Below, piece after piece: positions 25,871 to 35,406 of a DNA stretch of 64,000 nt; the stretch's first letter is position 1, and every line of letters begins with the position of its first letter. This DNA comes from Caballeronia sp. TF1N1 (GTDB lineage: Bacteria; Pseudomonadota; Gammaproteobacteria; Burkholderiales; Burkholderiaceae). Below the pieces are notes generated by a model. The model had not been told where the DNA came from. It did not search any database and was given only the letters and a program-made list of their open reading frames with translations. The position numbers and the translations under genes are program-made. The stretch spans positions 1,674,001 to 1,738,000 of the forward strand of contig NZ_CP084626.1 of NCBI RefSeq assembly GCF_022878925.1, written 5' to 3'.

Positions 25871-28375
25871 ATGCTCGCCCTCTTCGTCATCGCTTTCCTC
25901 CTTGTCGCTGGCGCGTTGACCTTCGTGCAAGCGCCTGCCGTCGCCTGGCTCGCGGCGCTCACGATCTGGGTCGCGGCGGGCGCATTCACCGGCATCGTCG
26001 GGCCGATAGTCACCGCGCTGCTGGCCATCGTCTTCGTGCTTCCGGCGCTTCTCCTCTCCATCAAGCCGTTGCGCCGCGTGCTCATCAGCCGGCGGGTGCT
26101 GGGCGTATTTCAAAAGATCCTGCCGCAGATGTCGGCCACCGAACGCGACGCCATCGAAGCGGGCACGGTCTGGTGGGACGCCGAACTCTTTTCCGGCCGC
26201 CCGCACTGGGACTCGCTCCTCGCTCACGGCGCGCCAAGACTCACGCCGGAAGAACAAAGCTTCGTCGACAACGAATGCACCCATCTCTGTGACATCGCCA
26301 ACGACTGGGACACCACGACGATCTGGCAGGATCTGTCGCCGCAAGCCTGGGCCTTTATCAAGGAGAAGGGCTTTCTCGGCATGATCATTCCGAAGCAGTA
26401 CGGCGGAAAGGCGTTCTCCGCTTACGCGCACTCGCAAGTCATCATGAAGCTGTCGACGCATTCGTCGGCGGCGGCGGTCTCGGTGATGGTGCCCAACTCG
26501 CTCGGACCCGCCGAATTGCTGCTGCATTACGGCACCGAGGAACAGAAGAACTACTACTTGCCACGCCTCGCGCGCGGCGATGAAATCCCCTGCTTCGCGC
26601 TGACGAGTCCGTATGCCGGCTCCGACGCCGCTGCGATTCCCGATGTCGGCGTCGTCTGCCGCGCGATGCACGAAGGCCGCGAGACGCTTGGCTTTCGCGT
26701 CACCTGGAACAAGCGCTACATCACGCTCGGACCGATCGCCACCGTGCTCGGACTTGCCTTTCGCGCGCTCGATCCCGACCGTCTGCTCGGCGGCAACGAA
26801 GCGCCCGGCATCACCTGCGCGCTCATTCCGACGACGCATCCCGGCGTGCATATCGGCAGACGTCACTGGCCGCTCAACGCCGTGTTCCAGAACGGCCCAA
26901 ACTGGGGAACAGACGTTTTCATCCCGATGGAATGGGTTATCGGCGGACGCGAACAGGTCGGACGCGGCTGGCGCATGCTGATGGAATGTCTCGCGGCGGG
27001 CCGCGCAATATCGCTGCCGTCGTCGAATGTCGGCATGGCCAAACTCGCCGTGCGCGGCACCGGCGCCTATGCCGCCGCGCGCCGCCAGTTCCGGACGTCG
27101 ATCGGACGCTTCGAGGGCATTCAGGAAGCGCTCGGCCGCATGGGCGGCAATCTGTACGTGATGGATGCGGCGCGCCGCCTGTCGGCACAGGCCGTCGATC
27201 TCGGCGAAAAGCCCTCGGTGATTTCGGCGATCGCCAAATATCACATCACCGAGCGCGCGCGCAAAGTGATCAACGACGGCATGGACGTGGTCGCGGGCAA
27301 GGGCATCTGCATGGGGCCGTCGAATTTTCTCGCGCGCGCGTATCAGCAGATGCCGATCTCGATCACCGTCGAAGGCGCGAACATTTTGACGCGCTGCCTG
27401 ATCATCTTCGGACAGGGCGCGATTCGCTGTCATCCGTATGTGCTCAAGGAGATGGCGGCCACGCGCGAGCCCGACGCAAAACGCGCACTCACCGACTTCG
27501 ACGCGGCCTTCTTCGGTCATGCGAGCTTTCTCGCGTCCAACGCGATCCGCAGCCTCGTCTACGCGCTCGGCGGCGGCATGTCGATCCGCAAACCCGCACA
27601 GGCCGACGCGCGCCTCGTCCCGTACTATCGCGCCGCGACACGCCTGTCGAGCGCGTTCGCCCTCTTCGCCGATATCTCGATGCTCGCGCTCGGCGGCGAG
27701 CTCAAGCGTCGCGAGCGCCTGTCCGCGCGCCTGGGCGACATCCTCGCGCAGCTTTATCTGATCTCCGCGACGCTCAAGCGCTTCGAGGACGACGGCCGCC
27801 CGCAAAGCGACCTGCCGCTCGTGCGCTGGGGCGTGGAGGACGCGCTGTATCAGGCGCGGCTCGCCTTCGACGGCTTGCTCGCCAACTATCCGAACCGTGC
27901 CGCCGCGGCCTTCTTGCGCGTCTTCGCTTTCCCGTTCGGCCTGCCGCACACGCCCAGCACGGACGCGCTCGGCAACGACGTCGCGCTCCTGATGCAGACG
28001 CCCGGCGATGCGCGCAGCCGCCTTGTCGAAGGCTCGCACGTGTCCGCGCTCAAGGACGATCCGATCGCGGTCGGCGAGAAATTGCTCGCGCTCACGCCCG
28101 CCGTCGTCGCACTCGAAGCGCGCCTGCGCGACGCCGTGAAATCCGGCAAGACCGCTCCTTTGCCGCAAAGCCCGGACGAGATCGAAGCGTGGGCGCGGCA
28201 GGCGACCGCGCTCGGATTGATCGATACGAGCGAGGCGGCTCTGCTCGAAGAATGGGCATCGCTCGCGCGCGAAGCCGTGAAAGTCGATGATTTTTCCGCA
28301 GACTTCGGTATCCTCGAAGCATTGCAAAAGCGCAGCGCCGAGATCGAGCAACAAATGCCCGAAACGATCGCCTGA
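25871..28375 (+). CDS. fadE: Acyl-CoA dehydrogenase FadE
   Basis: An 834-residue membrane-associated acyl-CoA dehydrogenase, first step of beta-oxidation. It follows E. coli FadE throughout: hydrophobic N-terminus with two or three membrane helices (residues 1-60), SATERDAIEAGTVWWDAELF, LTSPYAGSDAAAIPD, TWNKRYITLGPIATVLGLAF, ITVEGANILTRCLIIFGQGAIRCHPYV and a C-terminal DUF1974 domain (GGELKRRERLSARLGDILAQLYL). The ATG at 25871 is preferred to the GTG three bases upstream. It opens a four-gene run with the reductase, hydratase and thiolase. Confidence 0.95.
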   Translation: MLALFVIAFLLVAGALTFVQAPAVAWLAALTIWVAAGAFTGIVGPIVTALLAIVFVLPALLLSIKPLRRVLISRRVLGVFQKILPQMSATERDAIEAGTVWWDAELFSGRPHWDSLLAHGAPRLTPEEQSFVDNECTHLCDIANDWDTTTIWQDLSPQAWAFIKEKGFLGMIIPKQYGGKAFSAYAHSQVIMKLSTHSSAAAVSVMVPNSLGPAELLLHYGTEEQKNYYLPRLARGDEIPCFALTSPYAGSDAAAIPDVGVVCRAMHEGRETLGFRVTWNKRYITLGPIATVLGLAFRALDPDRLLGGNEAPGITCALIPTTHPGVHIGRRHWPLNAVFQNGPNWGTDVFIPMEWVIGGREQVGRGWRMLMECLAAGRAISLPSSNVGMAKLAVRGTGAYAAARRQFRTSIGRFEGIQEALGRMGGNLYVMDAARRLSAQAVDLGEKPSVISAIAKYHITERARKVINDGMDVVAGKGICMGPSNFLARAYQQMPISITVEGANILTRCLIIFGQGAIRCHPYVLKEMAATREPDAKRALTDFDAAFFGHASFLASNAIRSLVYALGGGMSIRKPAQADARLVPYYRAATRLSSAFALFADISMLALGGELKRRERLSARLGDILAQLYLISATLKRFEDDGRPQSDLPLVRWGVEDALYQARLAFDGLLANYPNRAAAAFLRVFAFPFGLPHTPSTDALGNDVALLMQTPGDARSRLVEGSHVSALKDDPIAVGEKLLALTPAVVALEARLRDAVKSGKTAPLPQSPDEIEAWARQATALGLIDTSEAALLEEWASLAREAVKVDDFSADFGILEALQKRSAEIEQQMPETIA

Positions 28376-28416
28376 TTTCGAAGCACACCACGCTGCCGAC
28401 GACCGCTCGCCAATCG

Positions 28417-29844
28417 ATGAAAGACCGCTACCTCGACTTCGTCAATTCGCCCTTCGGCACGAGCATCGCCCGCTCGCTCGGGCTGCCGCGCCCCGAAGCG
28501 TTGCGCCGCCTGCGCGCAGGCGAAGCCGAGTTCGGCGGTATGGCGGCCATCGGCGCGGGACCGTCGCCGGCACTGTTCGACGACCTCCTCGCGGTGTTGT
28601 CCGGCATCGGCATGACGGGCATCGCGCATGACAGCGCGTCCGGATGGCTCGCCGTGGCAAGCCGTCAAGGCGCGATGAGCGGGCGTTTCGAGTCGCGCGC
28701 CACCGATTCCAGCCCCGCCAACCGCGTCCAAGCGCTGATCTTCGATGCCACCGGCATTGTCGAAAGCAGCGAGCTGCATGCGCTCTACGCCTTCTTCCAC
28801 GACGCGCTGCGCTCGCTTGCCAGAAGCGGCCGAATCGTCGTGCTCGGCCGCCCGCCCGGCGCTTTGAGCGATCCGCGTGCGGCGACCGCGCAGCGCGCGC
28901 TCGAAGGTCTCACGCGCTCGCTCGGCAAGGAAGCGCGCAACGGCAGCACGGCGAATCTGCTGCGCGTGAGTCCGCAGGCTTCCATCGAAGGCGCGCTGCG
29001 CTTCTTTTTGTCGCCGCGTTCGGCGTATGTGTCGGGGCAAGCCGTGCATCTCGAAGGCGCGGCGCCCTCGCCCGCGAACTGGGCCGCGTCGCTCGCCGGA
29101 AAGCGCGCGCTCGTGACGGGCGCGGCGCGCGGCATCGGCGCATCGATTGCGGCGGTGCTCGCGGCGCACGGCGCCATCGTCACCGGGCTCGACGTGGCCG
29201 CCGCGCGCGACGCGCTCGATCAGACCATGCTCGGCATAGAAGACGCGTCACCTTCTAACGGCGCGCATACCGCGTTCTATGCCGATATCGCATCGCCCGA
29301 AGCGCCCGCCGAACTCGCGGCCGCGCTTGCGGCGTCGGGCGGCATCGATATCGTCGTGCATAACGCGGGCATCACGCGCGACAAGACCATCGCGCGCATG
29401 AGCGCAGAGATGTGGGACAGCGTGATCGACATCAATCTGCTCGCGCAGGAACGCATGGACGAAGCCCTGCTCGCGCAGAACGTGATCGGCGCGGGCGGGC
29501 GCATCGTCGCGGTGTCGTCGATCAGCGGCATTGCGGGCAATCGCGGCCAGACCAATTACGCCACCTCGAAAGCCGGCGTGATCGGGCGCGTGCAGAGCAT
29601 GGCGCCGATACTGCGTGCACGCGGCATCACCATCAACGCGGTGGCGCCGGGCTTCATCGAAACGCAAATGACCGCGCGCATGCCATTCGGCGTGCGCGAG
29701 GCCGGACGAAGGCTCAACTCGATGGGCCAGGGCGGCTTGCCGGTCGATGTCGCCGAAACCGTGGCATGGCTCGCGAGTCCCGGCAGCGCGGGCGTGACCG
29801 GCCAGGTGGTGCGCGTCTGCGGCCAGAGCCTCGTCGGAGCCTGA
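28417..29844 (+). CDS. Two-domain FabG4-like 3-oxoacyl reductase
   Basis: A 475-residue high-molecular-weight SDR. The N-terminal 220 residues are a degenerate flavodoxin/Rossmann-like domain (LIFDATGIVESSEL, VLGRPPGALSDP). The C-terminal SDR domain has the cofactor loop VTGAARGIG (234-241), HNAGITRDK, the Ser of VAVSSISGIAGNRGQ, and the Tyr-x3-Lys pair in NYATSK. Mycobacterial FabG4 has this same plan and reduces or oxidises 3-keto/(R)-3-hydroxyacyl-CoA with NAD. Placed between fadE and the (R)-hydratase, it probably acts as an (R)-specific dehydrogenase. Confidence 0.9.
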   Translation: MKDRYLDFVNSPFGTSIARSLGLPRPEALRRLRAGEAEFGGMAAIGAGPSPALFDDLLAVLSGIGMTGIAHDSASGWLAVASRQGAMSGRFESRATDSSPANRVQALIFDATGIVESSELHALYAFFHDALRSLARSGRIVVLGRPPGALSDPRAATAQRALEGLTRSLGKEARNGSTANLLRVSPQASIEGALRFFLSPRSAYVSGQAVHLEGAAPSPANWAASLAGKRALVTGAARGIGASIAAVLAAHGAIVTGLDVAAARDALDQTMLGIEDASPSNGAHTAFYADIASPEAPAELAAALAASGGIDIVVHNAGITRDKTIARMSAEMWDSVIDINLLAQERMDEALLAQNVIGAGGRIVAVSSISGIAGNRGQTNYATSKAGVIGRVQSMAPILRARGITINAVAPGFIETQMTARMPFGVREAGRRLNSMGQGGLPVDVAETVAWLASPGSAGVTGQVVRVCGQSLVGA

Positions 29845-29847
29845 CGG

Positions 29848-30744
29848 ATGCACGTCTCCACGATGCCCCGCCCGCGCACCGTCGTCGTCGATACGCTGCC
29901 GTCGCCCGCAAAGCTCTATGGCCGCCTGCTGCCGGGCCTGTTCCGGCGCGGCCACGCAACCGATCTGCCCGCGCTGCGCCTGATTCGCCCCGACGTGCGG
30001 CTCGACCCCGAACATATCGGCCGCTATGCGCGCGTATGCGGCTTCATCCCCGAGCACGGCGTACCGCTCACGTTCCCGCATGTGCTCGCGTTTCCGCTAC
30101 ATCTGATGATGCTTACCGATCCGTCGTTTCCCTGGTCGGCGCTCGGCGTCGTGCATCTGTCGAACAGCGTGCATCTGCGCCGGCCGCTGCTCGCGGGTCA
30201 GGGCTTGCGGATCGAAGTGGAATGCGGACCGCTCGTGCCGCATCCGAAAGGCCAGGCGTTCACGCTGCATACGCGCATCTACCGGCGCGGCGAGGCCGTG
30301 TGGGATGGCGACAGCGTCTATCTGAAACGCGGCGTGAAGACCGAAGCCACCGCGCCCGTCGCCGATGCCATCGAGACCAGTACGCCGCTCCTCGTACGCG
30401 AAGCGCGCTGGCAGCTTCCCGCGCAACTGGGCCGCGACTACGCGAAGGCTTCCGGCGACTTCAATCCCATTCACCTGCATGCGCTGAGCGCGAAGGCGTT
30501 CGGCTTTCAGCGCGCCATCGCGCACGGCATGTGGACGCTTGCGCGCACGCTCGCGGCGCTGCATCCGGTGAAGACGCTCGCATCCGGTCACGCGCACGGC
30601 GACTTCAAGCTGCCGCTCTTTCTTCCGGGCGACGCGACGCTGTGGAGCGCGGCGCCCTCGTCCACCGCACGCGCCTTCGAAGTGCGCGATCTCGCCGGCG
30701 ACCGGCCGCATTTGCGCGGCGAGTTCGAATGGGAGCTGCCATGA
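29848..30744 (+). CDS. MaoC-type (R)-specific enoyl-CoA hydratase
   Basis: A 298-residue double hot-dog protein. The (R)-hydratase motif YAKASGDFNPIH carries the catalytic Asp204 and His209, followed by AIAHGMWTLARTL. The N-terminal half is a degenerate hot-dog fold. Such enzymes hydrate trans-2-enoyl-CoA to (R)-3-hydroxyacyl-CoA. It starts three bases after the reductase stop and overlaps the thiolase start by four bases (ATGA), showing tight co-translation. Confidence 0.92.
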   Translation: MHVSTMPRPRTVVVDTLPSPAKLYGRLLPGLFRRGHATDLPALRLIRPDVRLDPEHIGRYARVCGFIPEHGVPLTFPHVLAFPLHLMMLTDPSFPWSALGVVHLSNSVHLRRPLLAGQGLRIEVECGPLVPHPKGQAFTLHTRIYRRGEAVWDGDSVYLKRGVKTEATAPVADAIETSTPLLVREARWQLPAQLGRDYAKASGDFNPIHLHALSAKAFGFQRAIAHGMWTLARTLAALHPVKTLASGHAHGDFKLPLFLPGDATLWSAAPSSTARAFEVRDLAGDRPHLRGEFEWELP

Positions 30745-32048
30745 GCACGTCTTCGAACCTCGGGCGCAGAGTCGCGATCATCGGCAGCAACCGGATTCCG
30801 TTCGCGCGTTCGAATACGGCTTACGCGACGGCATCGAATCAGGACATGCTGGCCTTCGCGCTGCAAGGCCTCGTCGATCGCTACGATCTGCACGGCCTGC
30901 GTCTCGGCGAGATCGCGGCGGGCGCGGTCGTCAAGCATTCGCGCGATTTCAATCTCACGCGCGAAGCCGCGCTCTCGACCACGCTGGCGAAGGAAACGCC
31001 CGCCTACGATGTTCAGCAGGCCTGCGCCACCGGCCTCGAAACGGTGATTCTGGTCGCCAACAAGATTGCGCTCGGACAGATCGACGTGGGTATTGCAGGC
31101 GGCGTGGATACGGCGTCGGACGCGCCCATCGGCGTGAACGAGCGCATGCGCAAGATTCTGCTCGAAGCCAATCGCAGCCGGACGGCGGGCCAGCGCGTGG
31201 GCGCGCTCGCGAAGCTGCGGCCCGGCATGTTCTTCAGGCCGACGCTGCCGCGTAACGCCGAGCCGCGCACCGGTCTTTCGATGGGCGAGCATTGCGAACT
31301 GATGGCCAAGCGCTGGAAGGTTTCGCGCGAAGCGCAGGACGCGCTCGCGCGGGAAAGTCATCTCAAGCTCGCGGCGGCGTACGAGCGCGGCTTCTTCAAC
31401 GACCTGATGACGCCGTACAAAGGCCAGACGCGCGACAACACGCTGCGGCCCGAGGTTTCGCTCGATCAGCTCGCGCAACTGAAGCCTGTCTTCGATCGCG
31501 ATGCGGGCACGCTCACCGCCGGCAACTCGACGCCGCTCACCGATGGCGCGTCGGCCGTGCTGCTCGCATCGGAACAATGGGCCGCCGAACGCGGCTTGCC
31601 GGTGCAGGCGTACTTGAGTTTGTCGGCATCGGCGGCAGTCGATTTCTTCGACAAGCGCGAAGGTCTCTTGATGGCGCCCGTCCACGCCGTCCCGCCGCTG
31701 CTTTCGCGCGCCGGCCTCGCCTTGCAGGACTTCGACTTTTACGAGATTCACGAAGCCTTCGCCGCGCAGGTGCTATGCACGCTCGCCGCATGGGAAGACC
31801 AAGAGTATTGCGAAACCGTGCTCGGACTCGGGCAGGCGCCAGGCGGCATCGACCGCGCGCGTCTGAACGTGAACGGCAGTTCGCTCGCGACCGGGCATCC
31901 GTTCGCGGCGACGGGCGGGCGCATCGTCGGCACGCTCGCGAAGATGTTGAGCCATGCGCCCGCTCGCGGCGATGGCCGTCCCACGCGCGGGCTGATCTCG
32001 ATTTGCGCGGCGGGCGGACAAGGCATCGTCGCGATACTGGAACGCTGA
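30741..32048 (+). CDS. Acetyl-CoA C-acyltransferase (thiolase, FadI/FadA-like)
   Basis: A 435-residue thiolase that cleaves 3-ketoacyl-CoA. Nucleophile Cys95 in VQQACATGLE; His in YEIHEAFAAQV; C-terminal Cys in ISICAAGGQG; and NGSSLATGHPFAATGGR are all conserved. The length matches the FadI type better than short biosynthetic thiolases. Its start overlaps the hydratase stop. Last of the fadE-reductase-hydratase-thiolase operon. Confidence 0.93.
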   Translation: MSTSSNLGRRVAIIGSNRIPFARSNTAYATASNQDMLAFALQGLVDRYDLHGLRLGEIAAGAVVKHSRDFNLTREAALSTTLAKETPAYDVQQACATGLETVILVANKIALGQIDVGIAGGVDTASDAPIGVNERMRKILLEANRSRTAGQRVGALAKLRPGMFFRPTLPRNAEPRTGLSMGEHCELMAKRWKVSREAQDALARESHLKLAAAYERGFFNDLMTPYKGQTRDNTLRPEVSLDQLAQLKPVFDRDAGTLTAGNSTPLTDGASAVLLASEQWAAERGLPVQAYLSLSASAAVDFFDKREGLLMAPVHAVPPLLSRAGLALQDFDFYEIHEAFAAQVLCTLAAWEDQEYCETVLGLGQAPGGIDRARLNVNGSSLATGHPFAATGGRIVGTLAKMLSHAPARGDGRPTRGLISICAAGGQGIVAILER

Positions 32049-32181
32049 AGCCGCGAGACGCTCGCGGCCCTCAACGCACGTAGCCGACGCAACGCGAGCA
32101 CGAAGCACGAAGCACACAGCAGAACACAAAGCAGCATGACAAACATAAGGCGCATACAACCCGCGCCAACGGAGACAAACC

Positions 32182-33927
32182 ATGAGTCCGGCACCGGCAT
32201 CGCCGCGCGGGGCTGTCGAGCCGCATTGCACGGATGGCATTTGGCATGCCTCGTATCCGGCGGGCGTGCCGCGCGATATCGATCCGTCGCGTTACCGTTC
32301 GCTCACGCATTTCTTCGATCAAGCCGTCGAGCGCTTTCGCGATCGCGTCGCTTACGTGAGCCTCGGCTCCGAACTCACGTTCGGCGCGCTGCGCGATAAG
32401 GCGCTGGCGTTCGCTTCGTATTTGCAAGAACTCGGCGTCAAACCCGGCGATCGCGTCGCGCTCATGATGCCCAATTCGCTGCCCTATCCCGTGACGCTCT
32501 TCGGCGCGCTTGCGGCGGGCGCGATCGTCGTCAACGTGAATCCGCTCTATACGGCGCGCGAACTCGCGTATCAGTTGAAGGATTGCGGCGCGCAGACCAT
32601 CGTCGTCGCGGAGCCTTTCGCGAAAACATTGCAGGACGCGCAGCACGGCACACGCATCCGCCATGTGATCGTGAGCACGCTCGGCGACTTGCTCGGCGAC
32701 GGCCTCAACCTCAAGGGTCAGGCAATCGACTTTTTTCTGCGTCACGTCAAGAAGAGCGTGCCCGCGTACTCGCTACCCGAGGCGGTCGGCTTGCGGCAGG
32801 CACTCGCGCGCGGCGCCAGGCGCAAGTTCGAACCGGTGCGCATCGGGCACGGCGATATCGCCTTCATCCAATATACCGGCGGGACCACGGGCGTGGCGAA
32901 GGGCGCGATGCTCACGCACCGCAATGTCATCGCCAACGTGATGCAGGCGCTTGCGTGGGCGCGCGCGAGGCTCGTCGATGGCGCCGAAACGGTGGTCACG
33001 CCGCTGCCGCTCTATCACATCTATTCGCTGACGATGAATGCGCTCGTGTTCCTCGGCATCGGCGCGCGCAATGTGCTGATCGCCAATCCACGCGATCTCA
33101 GCACGTTCATGCGCGCGCTGCGCCGTGAGAACTTCACCGCGATCAGCGCGCTCAACACGCTCTACAACGCGCTGCTCGACAACGACGAATTCCGCGCGCG
33201 CGACTTCTCCGCGCTCAAGCTTGCGATGTCGGGCGGCATGGCCACGCAACGCGGCGTCGCCGAACGCTTCGCGAAGCTCACGGGCCTGTCGATCACCGAG
33301 GGTTACGGGCTCACAGAATGCTCGCCGCTCGTGTGCGCGAGTCCCATCGGTGTCGAAGACAACATGGCTTTCGATGGCAGCATCGGCCTGCCCGTGCCTT
33401 CCACGCTCGTGCGCATGCGCCGCGAAGACGGCGTATGGGCCGACATCGGCGAACGCGGCGAGCTTTGCGTGTGGGGCCCGCAAGTGATGAAAGGCTACTG
33501 GAATCGGCCTATCGAGACCGCGCGGATTATCGGCGCGGACGGCTGGCTCGCCACCGGCGACATCGGCGTAATGGACGCGCGCGGGTTCGTTCGTATCGTC
33601 GATCGCAAGAAGGACATGATGATCGTGTCCGGGTTCAACGTGTATCCGAACGAGGTCGAGGACGTGCTCGCGGCGCATCCGAAAGTGCATTCGACAGCGG
33701 CTATCGGCGTGCCCGACGCGGTGACGGGCGAACGCGTGAAGGTGTTCGTCGTGCGGCGCGACGCCACGCTCACCGTGGAAGAAGTCCTCGCCTTCGCCCG
33801 TTTACATCTGACCGGCTACAAGATGCCGGCGTTCGTGGAGTTTCGGGATTCTCTGCCGCTTTCGACCATCGGCAAGGTTTTGCGACGCGAATTACGCGAT
33901 GCTGAACGCGCGAAGCTTAAGGAGTAG
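32182..33927 (+). CDS. fadD: Long-chain fatty-acid--CoA ligase
   Basis: A 581-residue AMP-forming acyl-CoA ligase. P-loop YTGGTTGVAKG (231-241), EGYGLTECSPLVCA, GWLATGDIGVMD, DRKKDMMIVSGFNVYPNEVEDVL and the C-terminal catalytic Lys in STIGKVLRREL are present. The set of motifs fits FadD. GGAGA before the ATG supports the start. It is 133 bases after the thiolase and supplies acyl-CoA for that module. Confidence 0.93.
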   Translation: MSPAPASPRGAVEPHCTDGIWHASYPAGVPRDIDPSRYRSLTHFFDQAVERFRDRVAYVSLGSELTFGALRDKALAFASYLQELGVKPGDRVALMMPNSLPYPVTLFGALAAGAIVVNVNPLYTARELAYQLKDCGAQTIVVAEPFAKTLQDAQHGTRIRHVIVSTLGDLLGDGLNLKGQAIDFFLRHVKKSVPAYSLPEAVGLRQALARGARRKFEPVRIGHGDIAFIQYTGGTTGVAKGAMLTHRNVIANVMQALAWARARLVDGAETVVTPLPLYHIYSLTMNALVFLGIGARNVLIANPRDLSTFMRALRRENFTAISALNTLYNALLDNDEFRARDFSALKLAMSGGMATQRGVAERFAKLTGLSITEGYGLTECSPLVCASPIGVEDNMAFDGSIGLPVPSTLVRMRREDGVWADIGERGELCVWGPQVMKGYWNRPIETARIIGADGWLATGDIGVMDARGFVRIVDRKKDMMIVSGFNVYPNEVEDVLAAHPKVHSTAAIGVPDAVTGERVKVFVVRRDATLTVEEVLAFARLHLTGYKMPAFVEFRDSLPLSTIGKVLRRELRDAERAKLKE

Positions 33928-33952
33928 CATCACTGGTCCAATCGGAGAACTC

Positions 33953-34861
33953 ATGCCGCCAGTGCCGCCAGTGCCGTCAGTGCAATTGCGCCGCATCACG
34001 AACTGGCGGCTCGCCTATGCGAGCCTGTGTTTTCTGCTGCTCGCGATGTTCGCGCTGTTCGAATCGCACGCGTACGCACAGGTTGGCGCGGACCGCGTCG
34101 CCACGCTCGATGCCGATCAGCAGGTTGCGTGGCTGACCAGCGCGGCGGCGAGCGGCGAGCTTGCGGCGCTCGACGACGAGCAACTCGTCGCACTCTTCCA
34201 GTCGCTCGATCCTCACACGCTGCCGCGTTACTTGAGCGCGGGCACGCACCGCTTTGCATCGTGCGAATTCACCATGTGGCGGCGCGAACGCGTGAAGGGA
34301 AAATGGCCGAAGCGCGCCGATCACATGCTCGTGCGCGTGACGCGCGAACCGCTGCGCATCTACGCCAAATGGTTGCCCGACGGCGCGCATGCGGGCCAGG
34401 AGATCATCTACGACGATTCGACGCGTCCTCGTGAGCTATACGGGCATCTGGGCGGGCTGTTCGGCGTGGTGCCCATGTGGACGAAGATCGACGGCGCCTT
34501 TGCGCGCGCGCAGTCGAATCATTCGATCCGCGAACTCAGCATCGACGCCATTACGCAGCGTTTCATCGACGAAGGCCGCCGCTTCATCGAAGCGGGCATC
34601 ACGCGGCCGGCCAGCGTCGATGTGCGGACCATCGACGGTGTGCGCGTCGTCGCCCTCACCTACGATACGCCGAGCGGCCAGCCCGACTTCTACGCCAAGC
34701 GCGAAGTGCTCGGTCTCGATCTGACGCGTCCGCTTTTGCGCAGCATCGAATCGTTCGATAACGACGGCGAGCAGTTCGAAAGCATCGTGCTCGAACGCAT
34801 CGATCCCAAGCCCTTCGACGACCTGACGTTCGACCCGAAAAATCCCGACTATCGCTTCTGA
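33953..34861 (+). CDS. DUF1571 exported protein
   Basis: A 302-residue protein with a signal peptide (about residues 10-42, hydrophobic LAYASLCFLLLAMFALF then SHAYAQ). The body, SCEFTMWRRERVKGKW, HMLVRVTREPLRIYAKWLPDGAHAGQEIIY and GGLFGVVPMW, matches DUF1571. Function unknown; the fold resembles lipoprotein carriers. GGAGA before the ATG at 33953 sets the start; another in-frame ATG at 33899 overlaps fadD. Proximity to fadD suggests, but does not show, a lipid-related role. Confidence 0.8.
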   Translation: MPPVPPVPSVQLRRITNWRLAYASLCFLLLAMFALFESHAYAQVGADRVATLDADQQVAWLTSAAASGELAALDDEQLVALFQSLDPHTLPRYLSAGTHRFASCEFTMWRRERVKGKWPKRADHMLVRVTREPLRIYAKWLPDGAHAGQEIIYDDSTRPRELYGHLGGLFGVVPMWTKIDGAFARAQSNHSIRELSIDAITQRFIDEGRRFIEAGITRPASVDVRTIDGVRVVALTYDTPSGQPDFYAKREVLGLDLTRPLLRSIESFDNDGEQFESIVLERIDPKPFDDLTFDPKNPDYRF

Positions 34862-35052
34862 TGGCGGCGCTCTGAAGTGCTCGCTGACTTGACGACACAC
34901 GCTGTAACGAGCGCGATTTCCCGGCATCGGTTAATTTTAAGTTTCGCCTAAGAATCGGCTTCTAACCTTGCCGGACTTCATCGACATCAACGTCGGCTGC
35001 CGGATGTCACCGGCGCCCAGAATCGTCATGTAACAACCAAGGAGTTCGGTCC

Positions 35053-35298
35053 ATGAACCTCCGTTTAGCTTCCGCTTCGGCGCCCGTGCGGGCCATCAAA
35101 CGGCTGCTCAGCCATCACGAAATCGCCACGCTGCTTTTGCTTTTGCACGCGCCGATCGACGCCATGGCCGCGACGCCGGATGTCGCTTCGTTGCAGGAAT
35201 ATGGCTACGTCGAAATCGTGTCTCCCGAAGCGGGCGCACCGAAAGTCCGGCTGACCGAAGACGGCAATGCCGTATTGCGCGGGTTGGGCGTTCGCTAA
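35053..35298 (+). CDS. Small protein, half winged-helix, function unknown
   Basis: An 81-residue protein with an AAGGAG ribosome site. The segment LLSHHEIATLLLLLHAP, then TPDVASLQEYGYVEIVSPEAG-x-PKVRLTEDGNAVLRGL reads like the last helix and wing of a MarR-type winged helix. It lacks a full recognition helix. It may be a small regulator or adaptor. It stands between the DUF1571 gene and surE. Confidence 0.6.
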   Translation: MNLRLASASAPVRAIKRLLSHHEIATLLLLLHAPIDAMAATPDVASLQEYGYVEIVSPEAGAPKVRLTEDGNAVLRGLGVR

Positions 35299-35302
35299 AG
35301 AC

Positions 35303-35335
35303 GCGCGCTTGGCACGCGCTTGGCACGCGCTTGAC
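35303..35335. repeat. Three 11-bp tandem repeats upstream of surE
   Basis: GCGCGCTTGGC, ACGCGCTTGGC and ACGCGCTTGAC follow directly (35303-35313, 35314-35324, 35325-35335). They sit in the 108-base gap between the small protein gene and surE. Confidence 0.85.
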
Positions 35336-35406
35336 ACTCATTCGGCGTCGCGATCTCTGTAATAATCGGTTGATCTCATTCACAACCGACCAAGGAGTGA
35401 TTCGCG

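Noticed and set aside
29412..30740. A long Arg-rich extension upstream of the thiolase
   Set aside because: It is the shadow of the reductase and hydratase genes in another frame.
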